Assembly: GCA_016195265.1 (NCBI GenBank)
Contig: JACPZW010000055.1
Coordinates: 1-64,000, forward strand
DNA: 64,000 nt
Origin: Acidobacteriota bacterium
GTDB lineage: Bacteria; Acidobacteriota; Vicinamibacteria; Vicinamibacterales; CAVVIG01
Direction of reading: 5' to 3'
The notes under the pieces are model-generated. The model did no database searches, had not been told where the DNA came from, and saw nothing but the letters and a program-made list of their open reading frames with translations. Every line of letters begins with the position of its first letter. Position 1 is the first letter of the stretch. Position numbers and translations under genes: made by a program. This document shows, piece after piece, positions 9,321 to 19,094 of the stretch.

Positions 9321-9755
9321 CTATGCCGGCTTCTTGCGGCCGAGCGACTGACAGTACACAACGAGGTACTCGATCTGCTGATGCGTGAGACTGCGTCCCC
9401 ACGGCGGCGACAGTGGCGACCGGCCAACGGCGGCGCTCCCTTGCGTGATGACGCTGGTGAGGTACGTCACGTCTTGGGGGCTCTTGGGACCCGTCAAGTC
9501 AGGCGGCGGTGGCTCGAGGTTCGAGGCGTTCTGGCCGTCTCCACGCCCTTCATCACCGTGGCAGGTTGCGCAGTACCGCAGGAAAAGGTGCTGACCCTGG
9601 CTCTCGCGGTACGTCAGATCGCCGCCACGTTCCTTCGCGCGAATCGCGTCGAGCATCGGATCGCCCGGCTGCGATGCCGGACCGGTGCGGCACGCCGCCG
9701 ACGCGGCGAGCGCCAGCACAGCGACGGCGAGCGTGTGCAACGTCCGCGGGGTCAT
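9321..9755 (-). CDS. Monohaem c-type cytochrome, last gene of the electron-transfer operon
   Basis: 144 residues with an N-terminal export signal (LAVAVLALAASAACR; the Cys at about 22 makes a poor lipobox). One haem motif, CATCH, is at about 62-66, followed by GDEGRGDGQN and a class-I cytochrome c fold with PDLTGP and a C-terminal helix QQIEYLVVYCQSL. A methionine haem ligand is not obvious. Its ATG shares an ATGA overlap with the stop of the octahaem cytochrome gene, so translation is coupled. It could be the soluble or tethered electron carrier of the Rieske/b complex encoded upstream. Confidence 0.85.
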   Translation of the reverse strand: MTPRTLHTLAVAVLALAASAACRTGPASQPGDPMLDAIRAKERGGDLTYRESQGQHLFLRYCATCHGDEGRGDGQNASNLEPPPPDLTGPKSPQDVTYLTSVITQGSAAVGRSPLSPPWGRSLTHQQIEYLVVYCQSLGRKKPA

Positions 9756-11755
9756 GGCGTGTTCCCTCCGCGCGTTCTATCGGCACCGCTGCCGCTCAGG
9801 TACGCGGTGAGCGCCCGGGCGTCGGCGGGCGACAGGCCATAGTCGGGCTGCAGCGTGTCGGGCCTGTAGGTCTGCGGCTTCGAGAGCCACGCGGCGATCC
9901 ACCCGGGCTTCAGCCTCGCGCCGGTGGTCGAGAGCTCCGGCCCGACGTACCCGCCTTTCGTTCCAAGCTGGTGGCACGCCTGACATCCCAGCCGCCGGTA
10001 CAGTTCCTGGCCGCGGCGCACCTCCACGGCCGTGAAGCGGGCATCGTACCGTTCGAGGCTGTCGTCGACGAAGACGTCGGCGAAGTACTCGGCGATCGTC
10101 TTTGCCTCGTCTGGCACCATGTGAAAGACGGGCATCCGCGCCTCGACGCTCACGCGCACGGCTCCGGGGTTGAGCAGGTACTTCGCGACGTAGTCGCGGC
10201 GGAGCTGACTGCCGATGCGATCGAACGGCACCGTCGACAGGTCGCCGCCGTAGCCGTTGACGCTGTGGCAGCTCAGGCACCTGTAACGATCGACGAGCTC
10301 GCCGAACGCGCCGCCGGGCCGATACGGCGCCGGCGCCGGGCGGCGCACCACGTAGGACGCCGGCAGATCGGCCTTTCGAATGCTCGCCAGCGCGAGCGCG
10401 ATCTGCGCGGCGTCGGCCGGGCTGAAGCCGAAGGTCGGCATCGACGACGGCTGGCCGAGCGTGTCGGGCAGCAGCACTTTGAGAAAGATGTAGTTGTCGG
10501 TGGTGTGGCGGACGATGTTGCTGCCGTACGGCAGCTCGTCGGGATCGCGATCGGCGATGCCCGCGAGGCTCGGCCCGATGCGGCCGGTGTCTTTGAACCC
10601 CGGCAGCCGATGGCAGCTGGTGCACCCGCGCCGCTCGAAGACGGCGCGTCCCTCCGCCACCAGGCGTGCGTCCTGATAGGTCACCGGCGGCGGCTCGGTC
10701 GCGGCGGCGGCGGAGCCGTATTCGTCGAAGAGAAACGACGTGAGATCCCGTAACTGCTCGTCCGTAAGGCGATACTGCAGCATCGGCGTATCCGGCTGGA
10801 CGCGATGCGGATCCTTCAGGTAGCTGAACAGCCAGTCGCGCTGGACCTTGTCTCCGATCTTCGTCAGCTCCGGCCCCATCGTGCCGCCGCGTCCGTTGAC
10901 GGCATGGCAGCTGACGCAGCGAAGCTCGCCGAACAGCGCGCGGCCGTTTGCCGCGTCCGCCCGCTTCCAGTCAATGCCGGTGCTGTCGAGCGGCGGTTGC
11001 GCGCGCTGCGACAGCAGGAACGCCTGCAGGCTGGTGATCTCCTGCGTCGACAAACGGAAGTTGCCCATCTTCGACTGCGGCAGGTAGGCCTTGGGATCGT
11101 GCAGCCAGACGGCGAGCCAGCCGGACCGCACTTTGTACCCGATGCTGGCGAGCGAGGGCCCCCGGAACGTCAGGCCCTCGAATCCTGGAATCTCGTGGCA
11201 GCTGAAACAGCCGAACTCCACGATCAGGCGCCGGCCCTGGGCGAGCCGCGGCGCGTCGGGCGGATCAAGCGCGCGGTGGCACGCCCCGCAGTTCGCCTCG
11301 ATCGTCTCAAGCGGCCGCATCGGCCTGGAGACGAAGGGCTGCGGCTGGTGCGCGGCGTTGGTGTAGTCGGTCGCCCCGCCCTGGCCGTCGTGACACGGCG
11401 TGCAGCCGAATCGATCGGCGGGATGGGTCGACAACCACGTCCCGGGGTGCGTCGCGAACGGCGCCGGCACGGCGGCGAACGCGGGATCGTCGATGCCCAG
11501 GTGACACGTGCCGCAGCGGTCGATGCGTCCGAGATCCGGCAGCCAGATCTGGCGCAGTCCGCCGACGCTCGCGGCCTGAGCGAGCTGGTGCGGGTTCTTG
11601 ACGGACGCCTGGAGGCGCCCGAACCGCGCCTGCGTCGACCGCCATTCGGTGGTGCCCTCGTGGAGCAGCACCCACGAGAAGATCAACAGGAACGCGACGC
11701 CCAGGCATGCGAACACGACGTGGAGCCGCGGCGGCGCGACGTTCTTCACTTCCAT
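9752..11755 (-). CDS. Membrane-anchored octahaem c-type cytochrome
   Basis: 667 residues. One N-terminal transmembrane helix (about 11-33) anchors a periplasmic domain with eight CxxCH motifs, near residues 81, 118, 156, 183, 280, 378, 493 and 591. The first four are closely spaced; the last four are spread about 100 residues apart, each in a small class-I-like unit (for example [24 protein letters not shown]), so the protein reads as a multihaem head fused to a string of monohaem domains. ATG 11755 overlaps the end of the cytochrome b gene by 10 bp. In this context it probably takes the place of cytochrome c1/f as electron acceptor of the Rieske/b pair. The open frame continues upstream of the ATG, but that part is antisense-like sequence inside the cytochrome b gene. 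Confidence 0.9.
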   Translation of the reverse strand: MEVKNVAPPRLHVVFACLGVAFLLIFSWVLLHEGTTEWRSTQARFGRLQASVKNPHQLAQAASVGGLRQIWLPDLGRIDRCGTCHLGIDDPAFAAVPAPFATHPGTWLSTHPADRFGCTPCHDGQGGATDYTNAAHQPQPFVSRPMRPLETIEANCGACHRALDPPDAPRLAQGRRLIVEFGCFSCHEIPGFEGLTFRGPSLASIGYKVRSGWLAVWLHDPKAYLPQSKMGNFRLSTQEITSLQAFLLSQRAQPPLDSTGIDWKRADAANGRALFGELRCVSCHAVNGRGGTMGPELTKIGDKVQRDWLFSYLKDPHRVQPDTPMLQYRLTDEQLRDLTSFLFDEYGSAAAATEPPPVTYQDARLVAEGRAVFERRGCTSCHRLPGFKDTGRIGPSLAGIADRDPDELPYGSNIVRHTTDNYIFLKVLLPDTLGQPSSMPTFGFSPADAAQIALALASIRKADLPASYVVRRPAPAPYRPGGAFGELVDRYRCLSCHSVNGYGGDLSTVPFDRIGSQLRRDYVAKYLLNPGAVRVSVEARMPVFHMVPDEAKTIAEYFADVFVDDSLERYDARFTAVEVRRGQELYRRLGCQACHQLGTKGGYVGPELSTTGARLKPGWIAAWLSKPQTYRPDTLQPDYGLSPADARALTAYLSGSGADRTRGGNTP

Positions 11756-13011
11756 GGCCAGACCCACGCCCAGTTCTGGCCTCGGAACAGCGTGCCGATG
11801 AGCGTGAGCGCGACGAAGACCGCCGCCAGCGCGGTGAACACGCCGTTGGCGACCCGCCGCTCGGGCGCAAACCACCGGCCCGCGCCCGCCTTGCCGCGGT
11901 CGACGTACGGCAGCGCCAGCAGCGCAACGACGATCATCGTCGGCACAATCACGCCGCCGACGAGCGCCGAGTAATGCACCAGCTCCTGCAGGCCCAGGAA
12001 GTACCACGGCGCTTTCGCCGGATTCGGCGTGCGCGTCGGATCCGCGATCTCCTCGAGCGGCGCCATGAACACCAGCGAGACGACGTGGAGCGTGATGATG
12101 ACGCCCAGCGCCACCAGCAGCTCGCGGTACAGCAGGTGCGGCCACGCGAACACTTCGTCGTTCGGATCGCGCGACTCGACCGACGCGCGGGGACGTTTGC
12201 TGAGCGCCATCAGCCCGTAGGTCTTCGTCGACGCCGGGAACACGCCCGCCGCCTCTTCCTCCGTCGAGGTTCGTATGTCGGCGCCGCTCAGCCCATCCTT
12301 GCGCACCCGCCAGACGTGCAGCGAGATGAGCATCAGCATCGCGAGCGGAAGCATCACGCAGTGCAGCACGTAGAAGCGCAGCAGCGTCATAGGACCGATG
12401 ACGTGACCGCCGAGCAGCAGGAACTTCACGCGATCGCCGACCACTGGCGCGTACGCCGCGATGTTGGTGCCGACGGTAATAGCCCAGAACGCCAGTTGAT
12501 CCCACGGGAGCAGGTACCCGGTGAACGACAGCCCCAGGGTCAGCAGGAGCAGCACCACACCGACGACCCAGTTGAACTCGCGCGGCGTCTTGTACGAGCC
12601 GGTCCAGAACACGCGGCACATGTGCAGGAACACGATCAGGACCATGGCGTGCGCCGACCAGCGGTGGATGTTGCGAAGGACGATGCCGAAGGTGACGACG
12701 AACTGCAGGTCCTTCATGCTGCGGTACGCTTCGGGCGGGTACGGAACGTAGTAGAGCATCAGCGCGAGACCCGTCACCGAGAGCACCACGAAGAGGATTC
12801 CGGCGATCAACCCCAGCGCGAACGTGTAGGTCGGCTTGAGCGCGTGACGGCTGACACGCGCCGGGTGGATGTGCAGGAACAGGCTCGAGATCATCGCGGC
12901 GGCGCGATCCTTGTCGGTGACCGGCCAGCCGACGCGGCAGACGGACCGGCGGACCGCGTCGAGCCAGTTCGCCACCCGGTTCCGCCGTGGTTCGCTCACT
13001 GCGGTCTCCAT
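11746..13011 (-). CDS. Cytochrome b (b6-type, fused with subunit-IV-like part) of a Rieske/b complex
   Basis: 421 residues with about eight transmembrane helices. Haem ligand pairs fit the family: His116/His130 (13 residues between) in helix B and His217/His232 (14 between) in helix D. The 14-residue spacing is the b6f type rather than the bc1 type. The Qo-site motif PEWY is replaced by APWY ([11 protein letters not shown], about 330-340). A further C-terminal helix pair ends WVWPWK. It oxidises quinol and passes one electron to the Rieske protein. It starts one base after the Rieske stop and overlaps the octahaem cytochrome gene. The APWY variant and the unusual partners set it apart from ordinary complex III. 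Confidence 0.92.
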   Translation of the reverse strand: METAVSEPRRNRVANWLDAVRRSVCRVGWPVTDKDRAAAMISSLFLHIHPARVSRHALKPTYTFALGLIAGILFVVLSVTGLALMLYYVPYPPEAYRSMKDLQFVVTFGIVLRNIHRWSAHAMVLIVFLHMCRVFWTGSYKTPREFNWVVGVVLLLLTLGLSFTGYLLPWDQLAFWAITVGTNIAAYAPVVGDRVKFLLLGGHVIGPMTLLRFYVLHCVMLPLAMLMLISLHVWRVRKDGLSGADIRTSTEEEAAGVFPASTKTYGLMALSKRPRASVESRDPNDEVFAWPHLLYRELLVALGVIITLHVVSLVFMAPLEEIADPTRTPNPAKAPWYFLGLQELVHYSALVGGVIVPTMIVVALLALPYVDRGKAGAGRWFAPERRVANGVFTALAAVFVALTLIGTLFRGQNWAWVWPWK

Positions 13012-13012
13012 C

Positions 13013-13489
13013 TCAGGCTCTCAGCCGGAAGGCGGGGCCGACTTGCCGATCCAGATCGACGACGAGCTGCGTGTGCGGCGAGAGGCTCAGCGCGTACCAG
13101 GCGAGCGGGCTCGGCGCCGGTCCGTGGACGACCTGGCCGTCCTCGTCGAACTGGCTGCCGTGGCACGGACACGCGAACCCGGGTCCGCCGCGCTTCACGT
13201 TGCAGCCCAGGTGCGTGCAGATCGACGAGATCGCGTAGAACCCGTCGGCGCTGTTGAACACGTAGAGGCGCCGGTCGGGTAGAAAGGTCACCGAGCCGGG
13301 AGGAAAGTCCTGCGGCGATCCGATGTCGAACCTCCGCGACGGCTCGTAGAGGACGTTCGGCACCAGAAACCGGAAGGTGGCGCCGAGAAAGCCCAGCGTC
13401 GCGGCGCTGATGGCCATGCAGCCGACGGCGAAGATGCCGCGCCGCACGCCATCCGGAATTTCCCGCGGCGCGGTCCGTTCGTTCGTCAT
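13013..13489 (-). CDS. Rieske 2Fe-2S protein
   Basis: 158 residues with an N-terminal transmembrane anchor (about 17-45) and a C-terminal Rieske domain. The ligands are clear: CTHLGC at 91-96 and CPCHGSQF at 107-114. That gives cluster ligands Cys91/His93 and Cys107/His110, and a stabilising disulphide between Cys96 and Cys109. It takes an electron from quinol at the Qo site of the cytochrome b. ATG 13489 overlaps the stop of the flavoprotein gene (ATGA), and the stop is one base from the cytochrome b start. A long open frame extends upstream of the ATG but is a shadow of the flavoprotein gene. Confidence 0.93.
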   Translation of the reverse strand: MTNERTAPREIPDGVRRGIFAVGCMAISAATLGFLGATFRFLVPNVLYEPSRRFDIGSPQDFPPGSVTFLPDRRLYVFNSADGFYAISSICTHLGCNVKRGGPGFACPCHGSQFDEDGQVVHGPAPSPLAWYALSLSPHTQLVVDLDRQVGPAFRLRA

Positions 13490-15396
13490 GCCCGCCCCCC
13501 GCTCATCGATTCGTGGTACAGCCCGAGCGCGGTTTGTGGCGACTCGTCGATTTCGAGCGCTTCCATCGTGATCGCGCCGGTCGGGCAGCGCTCCGCGCAC
13601 AGGCCGCACCGGATGCACCGCGCCTCGTCCTTCACGATCGCGCCCATCTCGCCGCCGGCGCTCATGGCGTCGGCGACCGCCGCAATCTGGGCGCTCGCGC
13701 GCAGGCGCGACGCCGGGACGAGCGCCAGGCACGCTTCGGGACAGATCTCCACGCAGCCGCTGCACAGAATGCACTTCTCCGAGTCGAAGATCGTCTCGAC
13801 GTTGCACCACAGGCACCGCGACCCCTCCAGCCGCGCCTGCTCCTCGCTGTAGCCCTGCTCCACTTCGCGAAAGCCGGTCCGCCGCGCGACCGACAGCACG
13901 GGGACGGTCTGGCGCGGGATCCGGTCGTACCGGTCCCCGGCGCGGTTCAGTGCGATCGGCCGGAAGCGCGCGTGCGCGCGCGGGACGGTTCCGCCGCCGA
14001 GCGACTCGTGTATCGCGAGCGCCGCCCGCTTGCCGTCGGCTTCGGCCTCGATCACGATACGCGGCCCGAACGCCATGTCGCCGCCGCAATAGACGCCGGG
14101 CATCGTCGTCGCGAGCGTGCGAGGGTCCACGGCCACGAGCCCGCGCGGCGTGATCTGGATGTCGGCGTCGGCCGCCAGGCAACTCGTATCGGGCTGCTGG
14201 CCGACGGCCAGGATGATCGTGTCGGCCTCGACACGCCGCTCGGTGTGCGGGGTGAACGACGGATTGAATCGGCCGTTCGCGTCGAACAGCGACGCGACAT
14301 CGAGCGTCTCGAGGCCGACGACGTGTCCGTCGCGCCCGAGAATCGCCTTCGGCCCGAGGCCTGGGAGAAGCGCGATGCCTTCCTCCTCGGCCTCGCGCAC
14401 CTCGTCGGGATGCGCCGGCATCTGCGCGCGCGCTTCGAGCGAAACCAGCTGCACGTGCCGAGCGCCGAGGCGCAAGGCCGTTCGCGCGGCATCGATGAAC
14501 GCGTTGTCGTAGCCCCACGTCTGCAGCAACTGCTCGGCGCCGCCCGGCAGCTCGGGCGGACGCTCGGAGGCGGCGTACCGGAGGGCGGTTCGCGCGACGT
14601 CGATGGCGACGTTGCCTCCGCCGATGACGATCACACGCTCGCCGAGCGCGACGCGGTACCCCAGGTTGGCGTTCAGCAGGAAGTCGACGCCGTTGATGAC
14701 ACCGTCGAGATCCTTCCCGGGTATGTTCAGATCGCGGCCGCGCGTCGCGCCGAGCGCAAGGAAGACCGCCGCGTACTCGTTGCGGCGCAAATCGCCGACG
14801 GTGAAGTCGCGGCCGAGCCGCCACTCGAGCTTCAACTCGACGCCGAGCGACAAGATCTGGTCGACCTCCGCGCGGATCAGATCGCGCGACAGCCGGTACT
14901 CGGGCACGCCCTGATAGAGCATGCCGCCGACGACCGGCGCGGCGTCGAACAGCGTCAGGCGGTAGCCGAGCAGCGCGAGGTCGTGCGCGCAGCTCAAGCC
15001 GGCCGGGCCGGCGCCGACGACCGCCACCCGCGCGGCGCCCTCCGCGCCCGTGCGGGCGAGTTGCAGCGGCTTCAGGACGATCGGCGGGGCGCCGAGCGCG
15101 TGTTCCACGCCGTGGCGCTCGGTCAGCGTCCGCTTGAGCGCGCGAATCGAGATCGGCTGATCGATGACGCCGCGCCGGCACTTCGATTCGCAGGGGTGCG
15201 CGCAGATGCGGCCGCAGATCGAGGCCAGCGGGTTCGGCGCGCGCGCGATCCGATAGCCGCGCGCCGAGTCGCCTTCGGCGACGGCGCGGACATAGCCGCC
15301 GGCGTTGGTGCGCACCGGGCATGCCGTGCGGCACGGAACCAGGTTGAGGAAGTACTGGAAGTCCGGCACGACCGCCGAGTACTCGCGGGCCGCCAC
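13486..15396 (-). CDS. GltD-like FAD-dependent NAD(P)H oxidoreductase with C-terminal 2[4Fe-4S] ferredoxin domain
   Basis: 636 residues. The N-terminal ~110 residues carry a cysteine cluster (CRTACP ... [13 protein letters not shown]) like the Fe-S domain of glutamate synthase small subunits. Next come two dinucleotide sites: [14 protein letters not shown] (FAD) and [15 protein letters not shown] (NAD(P)H). The family motif [13 protein letters not shown] follows. The last ~90 residues hold two [4Fe-4S] sites, [15 protein letters not shown] and [14 protein letters not shown]. No signal peptide is seen, so it should face the cytoplasm. Placed next to Rieske and cytochrome b genes, it could let the complex exchange electrons with NAD(P)H or ferredoxin. 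Comparable FAD/NAD(P)H additions to Rieske/b complexes have been described in anammox bacteria. Confidence 0.85.
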   Translation of the reverse strand: MAAREYSAVVPDFQYFLNLVPCRTACPVRTNAGGYVRAVAEGDSARGYRIARAPNPLASICGRICAHPCESKCRRGVIDQPISIRALKRTLTERHGVEHALGAPPIVLKPLQLARTGAEGAARVAVVGAGPAGLSCAHDLALLGYRLTLFDAAPVVGGMLYQGVPEYRLSRDLIRAEVDQILSLGVELKLEWRLGRDFTVGDLRRNEYAAVFLALGATRGRDLNIPGKDLDGVINGVDFLLNANLGYRVALGERVIVIGGGNVAIDVARTALRYAASERPPELPGGAEQLLQTWGYDNAFIDAARTALRLGARHVQLVSLEARAQMPAHPDEVREAEEEGIALLPGLGPKAILGRDGHVVGLETLDVASLFDANGRFNPSFTPHTERRVEADTIILAVGQQPDTSCLAADADIQITPRGLVAVDPRTLATTMPGVYCGGDMAFGPRIVIEAEADGKRAALAIHESLGGGTVPRAHARFRPIALNRAGDRYDRIPRQTVPVLSVARRTGFREVEQGYSEEQARLEGSRCLWCNVETIFDSEKCILCSGCVEICPEACLALVPASRLRASAQIAAVADAMSAGGEMGAIVKDEARCIRCGLCAERCPTGAITMEALEIDESPQTALGLYHESMSGGRA

Positions 15397-15408
15397 GTCA
15401 GCCTCCCG

Positions 15409-16020
15409 TTACCGTCCGAGCGTGAAGTCGACCGTTGCCGGCTTGTCCGCCCCGACCGTCACCGGTTTCGGCTGCGCCTTCGCTTTTGCGTGCCAGACGC
15501 CGAGCGTGTACGCGCCCGGCGGCACGTTGACGATCTCGTAATGTCCTTCCTTGTTGGTCACCGCGAAGAACGGGTTCTGCAGCACGACGACGAACCCTTC
15601 CATCTCGGGGTGGACGCGGCACAACTGCGTGTAGACGCACGGCGGCTTCAGGCACGTGGCGAAGACGTGGTCCTTGGTCTGCCCCTGCGGCCACGTGCCG
15701 AGGTTGTACTTCTCGTTGTCGGGCGAGAAGACGTTGTGCGGCGTCGGGTCGCTGTTCAGGAACTTGACCGTCGTGCCGGCGACGACCGGAAGCACGTGCG
15801 GGATGAACTGCATCTTCCGCTGATCCATCTCCACGGGCTTGGCGGCCGGGAACGTTCCGGCCGCCTGCTGGATATAGACGACCGCGTCGGCACCGGACGC
15901 GAGGCCCGTGACTTTGACCGTGCCCGAAATGGCGCTTCCCGCGGCGCCCAGCGGCGCGTTGGGCGCGACGAGGGCTGCAGCGACGACGGCGGCACCGAGA
16001 AACGTCGAATGGCGGATCAT
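15409..16020 (-). CDS. Periplasmic cupredoxin (type-1 copper) protein with carboxypeptidase-regulatory-like tail
   Basis: 203 residues with a Sec signal peptide (1-27, ending LGAAG). The copper site can be read: His95 in PTPHNVFSP, then Cys134, His137 and Met140 in LCRVHPEM, the His-Cys-His-Met set of plastocyanin-like blue copper proteins. Residues ~150-203 (AVTNKEGHYEIVNVPPGAYTLGVWH) form an Ig-like carboxypeptidase-regulatory module. It lies between the outer-membrane haem-porin gene and the flavoprotein gene, so it may ferry electrons across the periplasm. The start at ATG 16020 gives the signal peptide. Confidence 0.88.
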   Translation of the reverse strand: MIRHSTFLGAAVVAAALVAPNAPLGAAGSAISGTVKVTGLASGADAVVYIQQAAGTFPAAKPVEMDQRKMQFIPHVLPVVAGTTVKFLNSDPTPHNVFSPDNEKYNLGTWPQGQTKDHVFATCLKPPCVYTQLCRVHPEMEGFVVVLQNPFFAVTNKEGHYEIVNVPPGAYTLGVWHAKAKAQPKPVTVGADKPATVDFTLGR

Positions 16021-16040
16021 GACGGAACTCCCTCCGGGCG

Positions 16041-17459
16041 TCAGAACGCGAATCGCAGCAGCGCGTTCAGCGAGTGGTTGTCGCCCTGGCGCAGATCGCG
16101 CTGGTACTCCACCATGACCTTCACGTTCGCGCGAATCAGCGCGCTCGCGTTGAACACGCCGGTGCGCAGGCTCGGCACGGACGGATCGGCCGGCGTGACC
16201 GTCTCGTACCGGAACGATCCCTGGAGCCACGGGTAGAAGAGGTAGTCCGCCTGCGTGAACCACGCGTGGAAGTCCGGCTCGACCGTGCCCAGGCGCGCGG
16301 CCGTCTCCGCATCGAACGTCTGAAGCGAGTCGCTCCCGTGCAGGTAGACGCCGAACACGTTCAGGTCCTTGAAGAAGAGGCTCGCGTAAAGGCCGGTGCG
16401 CAGGAAATGCGCGTCCTGAATGTTCGTGTTCAGGCCCTCCTCGGTCGTGACGGGGAAATTGATGTTGCTGGCGTCGCCGCGGTACGCGAAGACGCCGAGG
16501 CGCAGCGAATCGTCCCGCCAGTTCTTCTCCGGCGCCGGACGGCCGCCCATGTCGCCGTCGAGCCCCATGCCGCCGATCTTGTAGTCGAAGCGCGCGTAGA
16601 CGTCCTTCGCGTTGTTGCCGTCGAAGCGGCCCGTCGTGTCGGTGGGACTCGGCCCCACGCCGTTGACGACACCCGCCACCCACAGCGCGCGGTGGTTGAT
16701 CATCCCGTAGCCCTCGATGCCGCGCACCCGATCGGGCAGGGCGATCGGCGACGGGCTCACGTCGCCCGCGAGGCCGGTGCCGCCATTGATGCCGATCGGG
16801 TTGTAGGCGAACACCGAATCGATGGCGGCGTCGGTCGAGATCCACATCTCCTGGAAGCCGTCGGCGACGTTGGGCGCGAACTTGCCCAGGCGGAAGTGGA
16901 AGAGATCCTCGGGACCGAACGGCGAGTCGAAGTCGACGCGGGCGTGCTCGAGCTCGACCGTCACCGACCCGTTGGGGTTCTCGCTGAACGTCATCTCGGC
17001 GAGGTAGGAGACGTGGTCGCCCAGCGTTCCGGCCCCGAAGATGTTCACCTCCCGCGGGAACTGGAGATCGTTCTTCACCGATGTCACGGTCCCATCCTCG
17101 TTGAGCGTCGAGGCGTTGACGTCACCGAGCTTGACGTTCACGGCGAGTGGAACCGCGCTCGAGATTTCGCCGGGCCAGACCGAATCCGGCCACAGCTGCT
17201 TGTAGGCGGGCGCGCCGAGACTGACCGGCGGCTCCTTCACCATCTCCGCCGTCTCGCCCGGCATGCGGTAGCCGCGCAGCCGGAAGGCCTCGCCGAACGC
17301 GTTGAGCTTCGGAAAGACGATGTGGCACGTCTGACAGCTCGTCTGGTACTTCCGCGCGAACGCCGGGACGGCGAGCGCCGTCGATTCCGTGGCGGCGAGA
17401 ACCAGCAGCGCAAGGACCGCGCGCGCCACGAAGTGGTACGCCGAGAGTCGCTGAAACAT
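16041..17459 (-). CDS. Outer-membrane monohaem cytochrome-porin fusion (Cyc2-like)
   Basis: 472 residues from ATG 17459 (TTG 17471 is in frame; GGGGGC is spaced for the ATG). A signal peptide (1-30) is followed at once by VPAFARKYQTSCQTCH, with the only haem motif at 42-46, then FPKLNAFGEAFRLRGYRMPG. The remaining ~400 residues are alternating amphipathic strands ending in LLRFAF, as in an outer-membrane barrel. A short haem domain before a ~16-strand porin is the architecture of Cyc2 iron oxidases and of related haem-porins of unknown role. It would move electrons across the outer membrane. It is the first gene after a candidate sigma54 promoter and heads the Rieske/b operon. Identity as a true iron oxidase is not shown. 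Confidence 0.75.
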   Translation of the reverse strand: MFQRLSAYHFVARAVLALLVLAATESTALAVPAFARKYQTSCQTCHIVFPKLNAFGEAFRLRGYRMPGETAEMVKEPPVSLGAPAYKQLWPDSVWPGEISSAVPLAVNVKLGDVNASTLNEDGTVTSVKNDLQFPREVNIFGAGTLGDHVSYLAEMTFSENPNGSVTVELEHARVDFDSPFGPEDLFHFRLGKFAPNVADGFQEMWISTDAAIDSVFAYNPIGINGGTGLAGDVSPSPIALPDRVRGIEGYGMINHRALWVAGVVNGVGPSPTDTTGRFDGNNAKDVYARFDYKIGGMGLDGDMGGRPAPEKNWRDDSLRLGVFAYRGDASNINFPVTTEEGLNTNIQDAHFLRTGLYASLFFKDLNVFGVYLHGSDSLQTFDAETAARLGTVEPDFHAWFTQADYLFYPWLQGSFRYETVTPADPSVPSLRTGVFNASALIRANVKVMVEYQRDLRQGDNHSLNALLRFAF

Positions 17460-17508
17460 GATTGCCCCCAAGGAAACTCGCCCTCACAACGAGAGCAGCA
17501 TCGGAGTG

Positions 17509-17524
17509 GGCAAGAAGCAGGCCG
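17509..17524 (-). promoter_or_regulatory. Candidate sigma54 (-24/-12) promoter
   Basis: On the minus strand CGGCCTGCTTCTTGCC has GG and GC separated by ten bases. Compared with TGGCACG-N4-TTGCW it keeps GGC, the G before the spacer and TTGC. It would start transcription near 17498, about 38 bases before ATG 17459 of the haem-porin gene. The neighbouring upstream gene encodes a sigma54 activator, which supports the call. Confidence 0.5.
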
Positions 17525-17607
17525 GCCAACCGAGGCGCGGTCGGCGCGAATTCGTTCGGGATCCGAGCGATCGTTGGTGGGGTCCGCGCGCGTGGCGCGC
17601 GCGGTGT

Positions 17608-17626
17608 CTGTCAGACCTTCTGACAG
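17608..17626. promoter_or_regulatory. 19-bp perfect palindrome, candidate upstream activator site
   Basis: CTGTCAGA-CCT-TCTGACAG is a perfect 8-bp inverted repeat with a 3-bp centre. It lies about 120 bases upstream of the predicted sigma54 start point, the usual distance for binding sites of NtrC-type activators. It is also just after the regulator's stop codon, but no T-run follows it on the minus strand, so a terminator is less likely. Confidence 0.5.
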
Positions 17627-17648
17627 TCGACTGCTAGGTGCTTTCCTA

Positions 17649-19094
17649 TCATCCGTTTGGGTGCTGTGCCTGAGAATCGGACAATTCGACGGTCACGCCC
17701 AGCTCGTGCAGCTTGCGATAGAGCGTGTCGCGCGAGATGCCGAGCATCTGCGCGGCCTTGCTCTTGTTGCCGTGCGCCTGCTGCAGCGCCTCTCTGATCG
17801 CCCACTTCTCGAGATCGTTGAGGTTGAGCGGTACGCCCGTCGCATCACTGGTCCGGTTTCCGACCGGCGCGCCGCGACGCCGCAACCAGGCACGGAGATC
17901 TTCCGCACGAATCGTGGCGCGATCGGGAGGCAGCACGACGGCGATGCCTTCCAGCATGTTTTCGAGCTCGCGGACGTTGCCGGGGAACGCGTAATCCGCC
18001 AGCACGTCGAGCGCCTGCGGATCGATCCCTTCGATGTGCCGCACACCACGGCCGCGCATCACGCCGAGAAAATGCGCGAGTAGGAGCGGCAGGTCTTCGC
18101 GCCGCTCGCGCAGCGGTGGAATCTCGATGACCAGCACGGAGATCCGGAAGAACAGATCCTGTCGCATCCGGTTGTCGCGCATTTCCGCCAGGCTGCGGTT
18201 GCTCGCGGCGATGATCCGCACGTCGACGCGGCGGCTCTCCAGTCCGCCCACCGGACGGACGTCTCCGTCCTGCAGCACGCGGAGCAGCTTGGCCTGGACG
18301 TCGAGGGGCAGCTCGCCGATCTCGTCGAGAAACAGGCTTCCGCCGTGCGCGGCCACGAACAACCCCGCATGATCGGCGAACGCGCCTGAAAAGGCGCCGC
18401 GCCGGTGGCCGAAGATTTCGCTTTCGACGAGGTCCCGCGGCAAGGCGGCGCAGTTGATCGGCACGAACGGCCGCTTCGATCGTCGGCTGTTGGCATGTAT
18501 AGCGCGCGCGATGAGCTCCTTTCCGGTGCCGGTCTCGCCGACAATCAGCACCGGTGTGTCGCTGCGAGACGCGGCATTCGCTCGATCGAAAACGGCGCGC
18601 ATGCGTGTCGAACGGCTGACCACCCGCTCGAATCCGTAACGCGTGGCGACGAGCTGATCGAGGTTCTCGACCCGGTCGCGCAGTTCGGCCGCTTCAAGGA
18701 TCCGCGCGACCTCCTTCAGCACGAGCTCTTCCGAGTACGGAATCGGCACGAAGTCTTCGGCGCCGCGGCGGATCGACTCGGCGGCGTGCTCGACTGTCGG
18801 GTGCGCGCTGAGCAGGAGGACCGCCACGTCCGGCCGCTGCTGTTTGATGGCGTGCAGCAGGTCGAGCGCCGTGGAGTCGACAGAGATCTCGCCGATGATA
18901 ACCAGGCGCAGATTCTCGTCGCGGGTGACCTCGGCGAGAACGGATGGCCGCGCTCCGGCGCCGATGGCCGGAGCGTGCTGGGAGAGCAGGCCCGCGAGCG
19001 CGGCGTTCAGGTCGCGATCATCGGATGCGATGAGAATACGCGAGGCAGCGTTTGAGCCAGCAGACACGTTGCAGTGGGGAGTATGCTGCGGCAA
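17649..19094 (-). CDS. Sigma54-dependent transcriptional activator with degenerate receiver domain
   Basis: 481 residues from TTG 19094; the start is uncertain, with a downstream in-frame GTG around codon 10. A receiver-like domain (about 18-130) keeps the acidic pair D25-D26 and S96. It has Gly near 68 where the phosphorylated Asp should be and Ile near 118 (DFVPIP) in place of the conserved Lys. The AAA+ domain has Walker A GETGTGKE (186-193), GAFSGA (233-238) in place of GAFTGA, and Walker B LFLDEIG. A Fis-type HTH sits at the end ([20 protein letters not shown]). It probably activates the downstream operon from the palindrome at 17608, by a signal other than phosphorylation. Confidence 0.85.
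   Translation of the reverse strand: MPQHTPHCNVSAGSNAASRILIASDDRDLNAALAGLLSQHAPAIGAGARPSVLAEVTRDENLRLVIIGEISVDSTALDLLHAIKQQRPDVAVLLLSAHPTVEHAAESIRRGAEDFVPIPYSEELVLKEVARILEAAELRDRVENLDQLVATRYGFERVVSRSTRMRAVFDRANAASRSDTPVLIVGETGTGKELIARAIHANSRRSKRPFVPINCAALPRDLVESEIFGHRRGAFSGAFADHAGLFVAAHGGSLFLDEIGELPLDVQAKLLRVLQDGDVRPVGGLESRRVDVRIIAASNRSLAEMRDNRMRQDLFFRISVLVIEIPPLRERREDLPLLLAHFLGVMRGRGVRHIEGIDPQALDVLADYAFPGNVRELENMLEGIAVVLPPDRATIRAEDLRAWLRRRGAPVGNRTSDATGVPLNLNDLEKWAIREALQQAHGNKSKAAQMLGISRDTLYRKLHELGVTVELSDSQAQHPNG

Noticed and set aside
11756-12619. An N-terminal extension of the octahaem cytochrome
   Set aside because: The open frame upstream of ATG 11755 overlaps the cytochrome b gene and has no family features. 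The ATG is followed by the membrane anchor.
17608-17626. Intrinsic terminator of the sigma54 activator gene
   Set aside because: The hairpin is perfect but no T-run follows on the minus strand, and its distance to the candidate promoter fits an activator site better.
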